From positions 5,037,173 to 5,101,172 of the forward strand of contig CM064664.1 in assembly GCA_032717465.1 (NCBI GenBank): DNA of 64,000 bases, read 5' to 3'. Under the pieces are notes generated by a model. The model was given only the letters and a program-made list of their open reading frames with translations. It made no database searches and was not told the origin of the DNA. A program made the position numbers and the translations under genes. The stretch comes from Coenobita brevimanus (lineage: Eukaryota > Arthropoda > Malacostraca > Decapoda > Coenobitidae). Below, piece after piece: positions 31,208 through 41,821 of this stretch. How positions within the stretch are numbered: the stretch's first letter is position 1; every line of letters starts with the position of its first letter.

Positions 31208-32114
31208 CTAAGAATTTTTTTCCTTAAAGCAGAATTTGCATATAGACAGCTTAATTTTAAAGCCAGAATCAGCAAGCTTTCGTAGGAGCTGGTCTAGTTG
31301 CTGTAGATGTTCGTCTATACTTGGAGTAGCTATAATAATATCATCTAGATAGAAAAATACTCCTTTTCCCAGCATTCCAGACAATATGTAATTCACTTGC
31401 CTCTGGAAAGTGTCTGGTGCCGTCTTCAACTCCTGGTAGTGCCCCGTATTCGTGGAGAAAGCAGTGTATTTGCGTGATTCTTGCTCGAGGCTAATTCGGT
31501 AATAGCCAATGACCAAATCAATTGTGGAAAATACATTGTTTTCTGGTCCAATATTTTGTAAGACGTCACTTAACAATGGCATAGGAAACTGGTCAGGGAT
31601 TGTTCTTATTTAATTTACGGTAATCTACTACCGCACGCATCTCTCCGTTTCGTTTGGGCACCAAAAATAATGGGGCATTCCACGGGGAGACAGATGGTTC
31701 AATAATAACTAGTTTTAACATTACCTCAACATACTGACTTGCCAGAGTGCGTTGAAAATGCACGACCCCATAAGCCGGTATATATACTGGCTGTGTGTCC
31801 GGATCTACGTTAATCTTGTGTGTGATTAGGTAAGTACACCCTAATTGATCTCCAGGTAATGCTACCGTTTGTCTGTGTTTCTCTAAGAGATCTAAGACAT
31901 CGTTCTCTATGCTGAACTGACCTGAGTGAATCAAATTCTCCTTTATGCACTCTCTGTCTGATGAGTTTACGCTCCTCGACGCACCCCCTACTGTCACTTC
32001 GCATACAGGAGCTGCGTAAATTTCTACCCTACAAATACAGGTTCCTTTCTTAATTTTCACATCTCCATTCATGGTGTTAGCTAAAATGACATTCGTCTCA
32101 CCCTTGTCATTCAT
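31208..32114 (-). pseudogene. Gypsy-1 reverse transcriptase
   Basis: Two frames: 31593-32114 (N-terminal part) and 31208-31582. They show VIIEPSVSPWNAPLFLVPKR, MRAVVDYRKLN, STIDLVIGYYRISLEQESR (first Asp), KYTAFSTNTGHYQ, FQRQVNYILSGMLGKG, and FFYLDDIIIATPSIDEHLQQ, the YLDD catalytic box. The usual order and spacing of a Ty3/Gypsy reverse transcriptase are kept. A shift near 31590 and the next one near 31208 inactivate it. Gypsy-2 lacks the core of this domain. Confidence 0.92.
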
Positions 32115-32243
32115 TCAGCACAGAGCACTCTCTATCAAAAGGCCATTTATTCTAACCGTCTCTTCTAATGCAATTACATTATAATATCTGAATTTACTCT
32201 TAATCGTAACTTGGATGAATGATATTGGTGGTAAATTTATATC

Positions 32244-32573
32244 TTAATTAATGCTGGCTGGGTAAGTGGGTGAGTCACGGTTGCTCTGTGAGTGAGTGAG
32301 TGAGGAGTGGGATTTGTGCTGTGATGGCTGCTCAACACGCCCATTTTCTTTGAGAAGTTGTACGTCGGACTCCCCCATTTTGGTTTTGTGTGTAATCGTT
32401 CTTGTGGCGCTAGTTTTCCTATAATTGCTGGTTGGATTATCAGGAGATGAAATTTCCTCTATGAATTCGCTGCCATAATGAATTCCACTGATATGTGGCA
32501 TCAATATTATACTTTGTGTTCTCATTGTGTTAAGTCCAAGCAGCATATCACTTCTAATTAATAATTTTTCCAC
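32244..32573 (-). pseudogene. Gypsy-1 region between protease and reverse transcriptase
   Basis: 109-codon frame with LIRSDMLLGLNTMRTQSIIL, then a polar, low-complexity Ser/Thr-rich linker. The LLGLNTM segment is the second half of the retroviral-type protease (LLG motif); Gypsy-2 has the same at about 41885 (LLGLRSMRIEKITLL). Confidence 0.75.
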
Positions 32574-32812
32574 TACATAAAGGTGAATGATTTTGTGGTC
32601 TCTGTGAAATCCATGTTTAACTCAATCATACCAATAACTGGTATTTCTTTACCATCCACTGTGTATAAATTTAAGTCTGAGTTTTCCAAAAACGTCACTT
32701 TTTTTCTATTTCTAAAAATTCTTTCTAACTCATCTTGTGTTATTAAATTCATTGATGAGCCAGAATCCAAAATTAATGAAATCTCTTTTTCCTCACATAA
32801 AGCAGAGACCAA
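32573..32812 (-). pseudogene. Gypsy-1 aspartic protease
   Basis: 79-codon frame with EISLILDSGSSMNLITQDEL, which has the DSG catalytic triplet of a pepsin-like retroviral protease that processes Gag-Pol. LNMDFTETTKSFTF follows. The remainder with the LLG motif is in the next frame (32244-32573). Gypsy-2 has the counterpart at 41751-42149, with FPVNLITQEEL but an altered active-site triplet (DAG). Confidence 0.85.
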
Positions 32813-32864
32813 AATGCTTTCATTTCCAAAGAGACTTCCTATATTGACTGTTTATTTGGGTGTT

Positions 32865-34022
32865 TTATGTGTCGTCGTCTTTTGTGCTCGTACGATCTTC
32901 CCCCGACCTATAGATGGATAGCATTTTTTCTATCGTTCTACAATCTGAGGTCCAATGACCGGAGGACCTATGATATCTGCAAAATGCCTTGAAACCTTTT
33001 GCCTTTTGCCTATCTTCTGTCGTTTTAATGTAACACTCCGATTTTGTGTGAGCAGGCTTTGCACAATAGTAAAAGAGAGTGTTACTTGAGTTCGACCTAT
33101 GAGGTGATCCTCCATTTGCTTGTCTTTGTGCCGATCGATGTCTACTGGGACTGCGGCCAGGCTTTTGTACCGCCCTGTTGCCTGGTGGGTGGGAACGAGT
33201 CCTTGAGCTAACCTGACTGTGTACTTGTTTCTGAACTGGTCGAGATTGTCTCTGGTCCTTGCCAGGACTTGACTTATTTGTCCCTGCTACGATTTCTGGC
33301 ACTATGATCCCTGTCCTGTTTGCTTGTGATGTGTCAGTCACGCCAGCTTTACTGCAGTTTAAATTCCACCTCATAAATGAAATCAAGTAAACTCATCCCC
33401 GGATTATATGGGATGGTTTTTGAAATTTTTAATATCCTGTCAGGAAATTGGCATAAGGCTGATATGTAGCCAGTGATGTCAACGACATGAACTGGTGATA
33501 TATTACCATCCACTGTGAGCCACTCGGAGTTTTCTAGGCTACATAAAAGGGTCTTCTTAATGGTGGAAATATCTGCTGTACTCTCCCCTAGATCTGAACC
33601 TAAGTGTGTTTGCCTAAGTAAGTCTACAGTTTTGTATAATTCTGGGATTATACCACCAAGAAAATTCTTGCCTCCAGAGAATTTCCTTAGGAAATCTGTC
33701 TTAAACTGCTCAAATATTGAAGCTCTCAACAGCTTGTCTGACCGTAGCAGATTGGCTGCTGGGCATCGTTCTTGGTTTATTCTAGCTGAAAAAACAGCTA
33801 CTTTTCCATTCTCATCTATACTGTGTTTCCTAATGAAATACTGCTGACATTGTTCAATAAATGTGTTTATGTCAATCTTGTCTTTTTCTGTACAAGAGAG
33901 TTTTGATGGTTCACTCTCTTCATGACAAATATACGCTGGAAATGGAGTATTACAGGGATTTTGTGGAGAAGGTACTGCACTAGTACTTGCTTCATCTACA
34001 TTAGCCATCTTTATCATGTTTT
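32865..34022 (-). pseudogene. Gypsy-1 Gag with zinc knuckles
   Basis: Two overlapping frames (33349-34068 and 32865-33386). The first has the matrix/capsid-like part (FIEQCQQYFIRKHSIDENGK, FKTDFLRKFSGGKNFLGGII, LDFIYEVEFKLQ). The second has a Ser/Arg-rich segment and two zinc motifs: YYCAKPAHTKSEC (C, two, C-like layout) and FCRYHRSSGHWTSDC (C, two, H, four, H, four, C). Gypsy-2 Gag (42278-43474) shows the same two motifs. The frame above 34022 is interrupted by CR1-3 insertion sequence; the N-terminal part of Gag lies beyond it at 34990-35333. Confidence 0.85.
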
Positions 34023-34990
34023 TCTTGCTGATGATTCTACCCTTCACCTTTCCATCCGGTTTCCGCAACGTCCATTTCAGCAGTTACTTCAACAAGCAAG
34101 GGATGAGGCTATGGCACACTTAATGTCTGACTTGGCTCGTATCTCTGACCGGGGTAAAAATAGTCTTGTTTTGAGTGCATCAAAAACTCAGTTTTTAACA
34201 TATCAATTTGAATGCATCAAAAACTCAGTTTTTAACATATCAACACGACACAATCTTCCACAGGAGTACCCTCTAATGTTTCATAATATCCAGCTCACTC
34301 CTGCATCTTCCTTGAACATGCATGGGGTTTCATTAACTTGGGACTTATCTTGGAACAATCGTACTGCATCTCTTGTAAAACCTGCTTCCAAGAGATTAGG
34401 GGTGCTAAGCCGACTCCGTACCTTCTTTACCCCTGCACAGTTGCTGACCTTATACACGGGTTATATTCGCCCCTGTATAGAGTACAACTCTCATGTGTGG
34501 GGAAGCTCCCCACATACAGCTCTTCTCAACAGGGTTGAGTCAAACTGTTTTAATTTCATCAACTCTCCTCCTCTTACTTGCTCCCTTCAACCTCTGTCTC
34601 TTCACTGCACTGTTGCATCTTTATCTTCTTTTTTTATCGCTACTTCAATGGTCACTGCTCTGAACTGTGTGCTTGCATCCCTCCACCTCTACGACGTGTA
34701 GCACCCGTCTAGCAACAAACTCTCATCCCTTTTCTGTCCAGCTATCTAATGTAAGAGATAACCCTTACTCCCAGTCCTTCATTTATGCAACAGGTCAACT
34801 CTGGAACTGTCTCCACCCTGTCTGTATATCCTACTTCCTATGATCTCCAGTCTTTCAAATGTAGTGTGTCCAGGCTTCTCGAAATGAACGGATCTTGAAT
34901 TTGGCTCTCTTTTGTATTGTTTTTGTTTGTTTTTTCTTGGAAGGAACGGTTTGTGGGCTCCTGGCCTTTGGTTCCTTCTTTCTTGCATTA
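34023..34990 (+). mobile_element. CR1-like fragment CR1-3 in Gypsy-1 gag
   Basis: A plus-strand LINE fragment, 5' truncated just before the catalytic box and ending in an A-run near 34990. It carries about 230 codons of the reverse transcriptase C-terminal half, then a 3' non-coding segment (34700-34990). It splits the gag gene of Gypsy-1 and is therefore younger. Confidence 0.85.
34030..34701 (+). pseudogene. CR1-3 reverse transcriptase C-terminal half
   Basis: Frame 33922-34701; the part up to about 34022 is host Gypsy sequence. It shows FLADDSTLHLSIRF (catalytic ADD box, Leu in place of Tyr), MAHLMSDLARISDRGKN, LSASKTQF, STRHNLPQEYPLMF, SKRLGVLSRLRTFFTP and YIRPCIEYNSHVWGSS. A 37-base duplication (34171-34244) shifts the frame, and the correct frame is kept only because one base is missing nearby. 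Ends in stop at 34701 before the expected end of the protein (RRDVASLALFYRYF-like part, not found). Confidence 0.85.
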
Positions 34991-35333
34991 AAAAAATCGT
35001 CATTTACAGGCAATTTATTTGTTTTCCCTGATCTTAATACTCTTGGTCTAAGTTATAGTAATCTGGAAGTAAATTTTTATAAAGTTCACTATCTACATCT
35101 GGAATTTCTGACCAAGTGTCATCGTCATTTACTTCAGCATAAATTGCATCTGTTTGCTGTTCTTTATCTAGTGTGTGTTTTGTTTGCTGAGTTTGATTTT
35201 CCGCTTGTTCTTGTGTTTCTGATGGTGTTTCGGAATTTATATTTTGCTGATCGTTTTCTGGTGTCTGTGTCAGGGTATTTGTCACTGTTAATGTTGATCC
35301 TTTGGGCATTAAATGTGGAACATTACTTAGCAT
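34990..35333 (-). pseudogene. Gypsy-1 Gag N-terminal part
   Basis: 99-codon frame (35034-35333) preceding gag across the CR1-3 insertion: a Thr/Gln/Glu-rich, probably disordered segment (LTQTPENDQQNINSETPSET, IYAEVNDDDTWSEIPDVDSE), ending near the CR1-3 junction. Position and orientation make it the Gag N-terminus; the composition alone is not diagnostic. Confidence 0.5.
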
Positions 35334-35448
35334 AATGGAATTACAGACTGAATCATGTTTTACTTTTCTCTTGATTGCTTATAAAATTATGATTATAAAA
35401 CACATATGTAAGTGTAAATTGTGTAATTGTTTCTCACTGTGTAGTTGG

Positions 35449-35540
<92 letters not shown>

Positions 35541-36554
35541 CTTTGTTCGTTAACTAAGTGATAGTATTTTATGGATAGTTATGTAAGTGGTGAAGTGTTA
35601 ACTAATACAACTTTGGTTAAAATAAATAAACTAACTAGAACAGCAGTAGAGATACAGTCGTGGTGTTTGCTGATTGTTGATTACAACTGGTATCAAGATA
35701 CTTGCTCTCCTCTACCTGGTGGTGGAAGTCCGATGTCACACACGTCACTTGGTAGAGTTTAGTTGAGGTAGGTCAGGTCCTGGTATGACAGCATCAGCAC
35801 TCGGTGTCATTGCTAGTGTAGGCAGACATGATGGCAGGCAGGCAGGTGTAGGATGGCAGGCTGGTGTTGTCAGGCACTCGGACTGATTGACAGGTTATGA
35901 CGACCTTAGCAAATGATGACAATGGTGACCTGCATGCCTCACTGTGGTAGCGGTGGTGGGGAAGAAGACGGTTGGGGTCGTGGTGGAAAAGGTGGGGGTT
36001 GTGGTGGAGGGTTGTGGAGGTTCAAGGAGGGAGAAAATGTGCTGATGTTACATCACCAGTTTGGGTCAACGCACATATGCACTTCCTCCTTTCACACTTT
36101 CCTTGTTCACTTATAGTGTTTGATTTTCCTTACTCGTTGAGATTGACTTGCCGGCTTGTAGAGTTGTTGATCAGCGTAGTTTATCGTTGATAATGTTTTC
36201 CATAATCGTGGAGCTGTGGTTTAGGAGCGATTAGGGACAAAGTTAAGCTGTGTAGATGTGATGCTGGCTCTCACTCTCTGCTTTGCTTTTTTTTTTTTTT
36301 TTTTTTTTTTGATTGCGTGAAGTCGCCAAAGAGAGCGTAGTCGTAGATTGCTGTGATTGAGATGTTAATCAGCTTCGTTTACAGCTCGCCACCACTCTCA
36401 GTGAATGTAGTGAGGTAGATATCGTAGTTAACCGTTGTAGTGGTTGTGTTAACTTGTAAGGCGTAGTTTGTCTTAGTTTACTCATAAGGCGTAGCTTGAT
36501 TGTGGATTGTTTTTGCCACTCGAGACGTGGTGAGTGGCGTAGTTTATCGTACTT
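35334..36554 (-). other. Gypsy-1 5' leader, with microsatellites
   Basis: About 1.2 kb between PBS and Gag, without a convincing frame. Contains (TA)n (35449-35538), GGCAGGCAGG repeats (35820-35870), and a T-run (36288-36310), all expansions. Two GTAGTTTAT-like copies (36170 and 36540) are also present. Confidence 0.6.
35449..35538. repeat. (TA)n microsatellite
   Basis: About 45 TA repeats in the Gypsy-1 leader. Confidence 0.95.
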
Positions 36555-36578
36555 GGTTCGTTACTACCGCCTGCCACA
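36555..36578 (-). promoter_or_regulatory. Candidate primer binding site of Gypsy-1 (tRNA-Leu-like)
   Basis: Minus strand TGTGGCAGGCGG then TAGTAACGAACC, about 13 bases inside the LTR. It resembles the primer site of Gypsy-2 (TGGTGGCAGCGG then TGGGATCGAACC, 41020-41043) with several changes. It is a decayed version of a site that would pair with a tRNA 3' end. Confidence 0.5.
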
Positions 36579-36591
36579 AATCTCGATAGCA

Positions 36592-37163
36592 TGGTCTTAA
36601 GTACTTGTAGGGAGATAGGGCAATCGATTATGGATCGTTAAGCTTAGCCAGAATAAAGCAGTGAGATGTAGTGTCAACGAGGTGAGTTACAGCACTCTTG
36701 GGTTACTAAGTTTATGGAACACAGTTATGAAAAGTGAATTACAGTTTAGCAGAGCATGACCCTAATGTCGAACCTTCTCCCTAGCCCTATTCTCTCCCTT
36801 CTGTCTCTGAAGGGAATCTCTCTGACATTATATACAGCTTGGGGAGGATGTGTATATCTGGTAAAATTCCTATCACGTGGACTAACTGGCTAGGGTTGGT
36901 TACTCCACATGTTTGAATACGTCATGAAATTCTTGTTCATCTGGACCATGAGGAAGTTTGAGATGCATTGTATGGTGAAGGATTCTTGATGGTCTGGGAC
37001 AACAAAGGTTGTGGATATACATTATGTGAATTGACATTCCTGGTTCGTCTAGGTAAGAGGTTGTGTTCTGTAACTCTTCCTGGAGAACTCGGACATAACT
37101 ACCTGTTTTATGTATTGTTACCTATAGCTATATAGTTACATACAGTATTGTGCTATGCCCACA
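36592..37163 (-). repeat. Gypsy-1 5' LTR
   Basis: Matches 21152-21749 in the same orientation. Start and end are read from where the similarity begins and ends (TG at 36592, GCCCACA at about 37157-37163). Confidence 0.7.
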
Positions 37164-37325
37164 CATGATCATAAACACCACGTGATTATTAACAAACACC
37201 ACAACATTATAGTAAACACCACATCATGATCATAAACACAACATTATTAAGAAACAAATCAACATGATCATAAACACAGCATTACCATAACCACCATTTG
37301 ATTTTGAGCACCACCAACTACTAAT
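37160..37325. repeat. Imperfect 20-base tandem repeat
   Basis: Six or seven imperfect units of a pattern like CATGATCATAAACACCACA (37167, 37189, 37208, 37229 and so on). Spacing is 19-22 bases. No function can be read from it. Confidence 0.6.
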
Positions 37326-37739
37326 AATATACAATCGGAATTCAAAACTTGCAAAGAACATAGCAGCATATGTGCGTTCACATGCTTTAGGGCTACTTAA
37401 TCCATTTTTAGGTTAATATAACAACTGAGATAAAACATACCTCAACAGGCTAGACTGAATATATATGTGAAAGAAGAGTAATTATCACGGGGGTGTGTGA
37501 TAGGCGACTGACGCTGAAGGCCCACGAATGCATAAGGACATTTAAATTTAATAAGTACAGAAAATGGTAAGCCTAGAAGAGTATAGAAAACTATAATTAG
37601 TTAAGGCGATACTTTTGGATTTTTTTCATACTCACCTCAATATTAGCAATGCTTTTGTTAAGAGAATTACAAATATAATTAGAGAAATTCCTACTTTTCC
37701 CCCCGGGCTCGCCCCCCCCCCCTGGAAATTACTCACGCT
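37326..37739. other. Gene-less stretch
   Basis: About 400 bases with no recognised feature apart from C-runs at 37698-37740. Confidence 0.6.
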
Positions 37740-37778
37740 TCCCTAGGGGGGGGGGTGCCCCCAGGTTAAGAACCTCTG
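37740..37778 (+). mobile_element. hAT-type right terminus fragment
   Basis: CCAGGTTAAGAACCTCTG at 37761-37778 resembles the right end of the hAT element (CAGGTTAAGAACCCCTG, 30451-30467), preceded by G and C runs. No left end or duplication was found, so this is an isolated end. Confidence 0.45.
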
Positions 37779-37785
37779 TTTTAGA

Positions 37786-37961
37786 GTTTTCACAGCACAC
37801 CCATCGATACCTGCAGCTTTCCCTGCTTCCATCTCCTTAATTGCCTCCTGCACTTCCTCCTTCTTGATCAAAGAATCCATCAGCTCTCCCAACACATTTA
37901 TTCCTTGCACCCTTCCATCCGCCACAATCTCAGCCTCCCTTTCCTCCTCTACATTTAACAA
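37786..37961 (-). pseudogene. RTE-2 reverse transcriptase, N-terminal end
   Basis: The frame 37743-37961 reads LNVEEEREAEIVADGRVQG and SLIKKEEVQEAIKEMEAGKA, AGIDGCAVKTL. The AGKAAGIDG segment marks the beginning of a LINE reverse transcriptase. It ends at the truncation next to the hAT end. Confidence 0.8.
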
Positions 37962-38735
37962 TGTTTCAAAATACTCTGCCTATATCTTCATTACTGCATC
38001 CATCTCAGGTAACATCCTTCCATCCTCTACTTTTACTCACTTCTTCTTCCCAGACTCTCCCTTTCACACTCTCTTCACCTCCTTCCGAAACATTTTCTTA
38101 TTCTGTTGAAAATTCTGTCAACCGCCTACCCCACCTCTCATCTGCTGCCACTTTAGAATCAAGCACAGCCATTCTCGCCCTATTCCTCTATTTCGTATAC
38201 CTCTCATATGACACCTCATCAATCCACTGCAGCTACACTTCATATGAACGTGTCTTCTCAGCTACAGCCATACTTACTTCCTCACATCACCATCCACTTC
38301 TCTTTCTTACACCACTACCTACTCGTCTCACACTACACACCTCTTCTGCATACCCCACTACAGCACACTTAAACAACTGCCATTCCTTCTCCACACCACC
38401 ATTTTACTGATCTTTCATTGCATTCCACTCATCTTTCAACTTTTCCTGATTCTCTATGATTTTCTCTCTTTTATACAACTCAGGGACTTTCAACACCTCC
38501 GCACCTAACTTTCCTAGATCTCACCCACTTCATACCTACTTTCATCTTTCCATCCACCAGGTGGTGGTCAGACATACCTCCTGTCTCAAAACTCTCACAT
38601 CCAACAATCTTTCTCCTACATTCCTGGACACAACCACATAGTTCATGAATGCTCTATCAACAACTCTTCCACCCTCCTGTCTCACCCATGTATACTTATA
38701 TCTTTCTTACCAAACAAGGTATTTCCAATCGTCAT

Positions 38736-39218
38736 CTATCGCACAACAGACAACCCTATTATACTTTCCTCATTACCATTTATTCCAGGCACATCATGCA
38801 TACCAACGAAACCTTCAACTGCTACATTTCCCACTCTAGCATTCAGATCTCCCATCATTACCACATTCACCTTTGCTCCAAAACTCTGCAGATACTCATC
38901 AATATCATTCCAGATAGACTCCCTCATTGCTTCTTCATCCATTTCACTAGCAGGCCCATATGCACTCACAAATATCCACAACTCATGTCCAAATTTCGTT
39001 TTCACCCACATAAGAGTCAATGACATCTCCTTCCATTCAATCACATACTGCTGCACTTCCAGGCTCACTATCAAGGCCACTCCTCTCGCTCTCCCTCTAT
39101 CAACACCTGACATCCTTCCAGTCACACTTCCAAACTTAGCTTCATCTTTCTTTTTCATCTGCCTTTCACTCAAAGCTAACACATCCAACTTTCTTCTCAC
39201 AAACATTCTCCCAATCAC
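38736..39218 (-). pseudogene. RTE-2 endonuclease
   Basis: 160-codon frame: KLDVLALSERQMKKKDE (the Glu of the QET-like motif, here SER), RARGVALIVS, WIFVSAYGPASEMDEEAMRE, KVNVVMMGDLNARVGNVAVE (GDLN), VPGINGNEESIIGLSVV. This is the middle of an EEP endonuclease; the N-terminal start and the final SDH part are in other frames or lost (SDH-like reading near 38570, minus strand). Confidence 0.85.
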
Positions 39219-39700
39219 TTCCCTTTAGGCCTGAATTATACTACATCCACGCACATTCGTAGACCCAGTCTTCAGGGTACGGGGATAACTCAATCACCCC
39301 TCTCTTTCTATGCCTCTTCTCATTGTAGAAAAAATACAAGGAGAGGGGGGTCCCTTGTCCCCTCACCCTGTCCATTTTAGACGCCTTTTACGACACGCTG
39401 GGAATACGATGGCAGAATTCTTCCTAACATAACCTGGTCGCAGAATGGTGGTACCACCCCATCGTGCGGCCAGACTGTGTCCCCTACGCCACAGGGATGG
39501 ACACAATCACGAGTACTAACAAAGAAACAGGGAAAATGCCAATAATCTGCTACTAGAGGGCAGGTTAATCGCACACGTCCACCTTCCACCCCCCCACATA
39601 CACACAGAAACACTCTCCTTACACCCACAAAAGCACTGATTTGCAAAGTGGATGGACATGAAAATCTAAATCTTCTCTCTCTCTCTCTCTCTCTCATGTA

Positions 39701-40475
39701 TTAATAGCCTCATTTATCCTATTAGGTTTAATGCTACGTGCATAGATGCACCTTCACTTCCAGGTTAAGAAATTATTTTGAAGTTTTAACAGGATTCTGT
39801 AAAATGACCCAAGGGTACCATATCTATTCCAATATTTGTCCATTGCCTTCTAAACTATGTACTAAAATCCAGGTAAGAGAGATATATTATAAGATTACTA
39901 GCAATATAAGTCCATCTCCTGCCTTGTTACCTGGTGAGCCAGATATCTACCTACCCACCCATCCACCTACACACTCACCCCACCAAACATAACCTCACCT
40001 TGGTCGCTTATGTTTTTTTTTTTTTTTTTTTTTCAGCAGCACTCATGCATTCAGTCCTGTTGGCAACATTGGAGTGAGTTCAGTGTGAATGATTCCGCAA
40101 CGTCACACCTTCGCTTGTGATTGGATGAAATAATTGGGGAAATTGGTGTTCCATAAGGTCTTCCTCATAAAGTTTTAAGTAACCATAGCTTGGTAAAGGT
40201 TTTCAGTAAATGCAGCTTGGTAAGGTTGAGAATTGAACATTTATACTCTTCACCTGACGGAGTCAGAGGAGGGTGTTGTTATCACTCGTATCAATAAGTA
40301 TTGGGTGGCAGGGCAGTTTCTGGGCATCGAGATTTCGTTTCCGGGCCAGAATTAAAAAAGTATTCACCATAGACTCATGAGATATTACATACTCATGTGA
40401 TTTATGGTGAACTGGTGTATTTCAATAGGTGGAATGTTGTGTCTGAGTTTTCTTAAATAATGAAAAAGTAACAAA
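39701..40475. other. Gene-less stretch before Gypsy-2
   Basis: No coding or structural feature recognised except a T-run (40013-40033) and CCCACCCATCCACC-like low complexity (39950-39975). Confidence 0.6.
40472..40475 (+). repeat. Target site duplication of Gypsy-2, left
   Basis: CAAA directly before the LTR, repeated at 49220-49223 after the second LTR. Four bases is usual for Gypsy elements. Confidence 0.7.
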
Positions 40476-41015
40476 TATCAGGACTCCATTTATAATAATA
40501 CAAATCATAATAGATAGCATGATAGATAGACACAGGAATTTGCATTATCATAATACAACTCATAATAGATAGCATAATAGGTAGGAACATCACTCAAGCT
40601 AGGTGTGGGAAAAGGAAATGAGTTTGCAAGATTTTAGTGAAGGAATGCTAGAAGTGCACCGGAAACGCTACATACACACAGACATACAGGCTTCTAGAAA
40701 CTCCACACACAGCCATTACATGTGACACTAGCCCTCGTAGAGAAGGATGGCAGAGTTAGAGAGTCAGAAAGGTGCTAGCTGTAGAACTGAGAGGTTGTGG
40801 AAAGAGGAAGAGAGAAGAGGGGTCCGACGAGAACTTGGCTAGTTCATTATGTTCCTGTGTAATACATACACTGCTCAACTTAAACTTTTCCTTGAAGATA
40901 ATAAACTACAATCAAGACCCTGTATCCATCTTTACCTTCTCCTGTCTTCGATTACACGATAACTAAAACCAAATCTCAAGATTTACATATTATATGGTTA
41001 AGATTTCATGTATCA
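40476..41015 (+). repeat. Gypsy-2 5' LTR
   Basis: Starts TATCAGGACTCC (G to A change from TGTCAGG of the other LTR), ends TATCA. Nearly the same as 48682-49219. It contains an AATAAA signal at about 40898. Confidence 0.9.
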
Positions 41016-41019
41016 TAGT

Positions 41020-41056
41020 TGGTGGCAGCGGTGGGATCGAACCCCACGCCTACGAA
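41020..41056 (+). promoter_or_regulatory. Primer binding site of Gypsy-2 (tRNA-Leu)
   Basis: TGGTGGCAGCGGTGGG then ATCGAACCCCACGCCTACGA, five bases after the LTR end. From memory, this is the complement of a metazoan tRNA-Leu 3' end, including CCA, acceptor stem, T arm and into the variable arm, longer than the usual 18 bases. The reverse transcriptase primes first-strand synthesis here. Confidence 0.75.
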
Positions 41057-41287
41057 GGGACTGGTGGTTCAATAATGCCAATTTTCTACATTTTATCGAC
41101 ATACTTGTTTGGAAGTGTATGTTGTGATTGTGGGACTCTATAGCCAGGTACAAAAACAGGTTGTGTGTCTGGGTGCACATTAATTTTGTGATTTATCAGT
41201 TTAGTACACACTAATTGTTCTCCAGGTAAAGCTACCGTTTGCCTATGTTATTGTAACAGGTTTAACAAATCAGATTCTTCATCAAAT
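41057..41287 (-). pseudogene. Gypsy-2 inverted block: start of reverse transcriptase
   Basis: Minus-strand reading matches the N-terminal reverse transcriptase of Gypsy-1 at 31690-31850: a GGTTCAATAAT segment at 41066 aligns with 31687, and the TTTGCCTATGTTATTG context at 41238 corresponds to 31868. It carries stops and shifts, and the palm region is absent. Confidence 0.75.
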
Positions 41288-41821
41288 TCACCTGAGAGAA
41301 TTAAATTTTATGCTTTCTCTATCCATAGATTTTATCTTACTTGTCATTCCAGCTAAAGTTATTGCCATCATGGGGGCAGGACATTTTTCAATATTAACTG
41401 TACAAGTCCTCCTTTTCAACTGTAATTCCCCAATCATGTGATTAATTAGGATGATTTGAGTTCGCCCATCGTTATTCATCTGATATAATGTGTTTTCTAC
41501 TGACAATCTTTTCACTTTACATAATTCTTCCAAGACAAGATCAGTGCTATCCTTCAGTTTACTCTTTATGGTAACTTTCATGTATGAGTTAGGAGGAATA
41601 ACTAAATCACTAGTGAGATGGGGGGGAAAAACTGATGAGTCAGTACTGTTACCTTGGTCTCTAGTGCGGGAGGCTGGGGGAGGTGGTGTGAGTGGATCTA
41701 TACACTCGTCTGTTTGTGTATGTTTGTTTAGGCTTTTAAAATTTAGAGTTTTAATATTTCCAATTCTTTTTTGGTTCTGTTTTACTAATAGGTGAGAAAT
41801 CTTGTGGTACAGGTAATTCAT
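41288..41821 (-). pseudogene. Gypsy-2 protease-reverse transcriptase linker (inverted block)
   Basis: 177-codon frame with HTQTDECIDPLTPPPPASRT, YMKVTIKSKLKDSTDLVLEE, YQMNNDGRTQIILINHMIGE. The same order occurs in Gypsy-1 (32080-32240, NDKGETNVILANTMNGDVKI). Confidence 0.75.

Larger units (their letters stand above)
21152..37163 (-). mobile_element. Gypsy-1, env-bearing LTR retrotransposon (errantivirus-like), with nested insertions
   Basis: A minus-strand Ty3/Gypsy element with two direct LTRs (36592-37163 as 5', 21152-21749 as 3') and gag, protease, reverse transcriptase, RNase H, integrase and an envelope-like gene in that order between them. Four other elements interrupt it: RTE-like (21966-24610), CR1-like (24741-26455), hAT (29794-30467) and CR1-like (34023-34990). 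Env-bearing arthropod Gypsy elements are related to errantiviruses and may once have been infectious. Every gene is broken by shifts or stops and this copy is a fossil. The outer ends are approximate and no clear target duplication was found. Confidence 0.85.
37786..39700 (-). mobile_element. RTE-like fragment RTE-2 (endonuclease and start of reverse transcriptase)
   Basis: A minus-strand LINE fragment of a different subfamily: from 39700 down it has a leader (39220-39700, containing TTTTACGACACGCTGGG at about 39387 on the plus strand), an endonuclease (38736-39218), a charged linker in pieces (37960-38735), and the first part of a reverse transcriptase (37786-37961). It ends abruptly in the reverse transcriptase, next to the hAT end. 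Many plus-strand frames here are antisense shadows. Confidence 0.75.

Noticed and set aside
21152..37163. 21152-21749 and 36592-37163 as a simple dispersed repeat
   Set aside because: They bracket a Gypsy with correct gene order and a primer-site-like sequence beside the 5' copy, so LTRs are the better explanation; the missing target duplication is the weak point.
41020..41056. Possible tRNA-Leu gene
   Set aside because: Only the 3' end of a tRNA in antisense, right after an LTR: a primer binding site. No D arm, anticodon arm or 5' acceptor strand follows.
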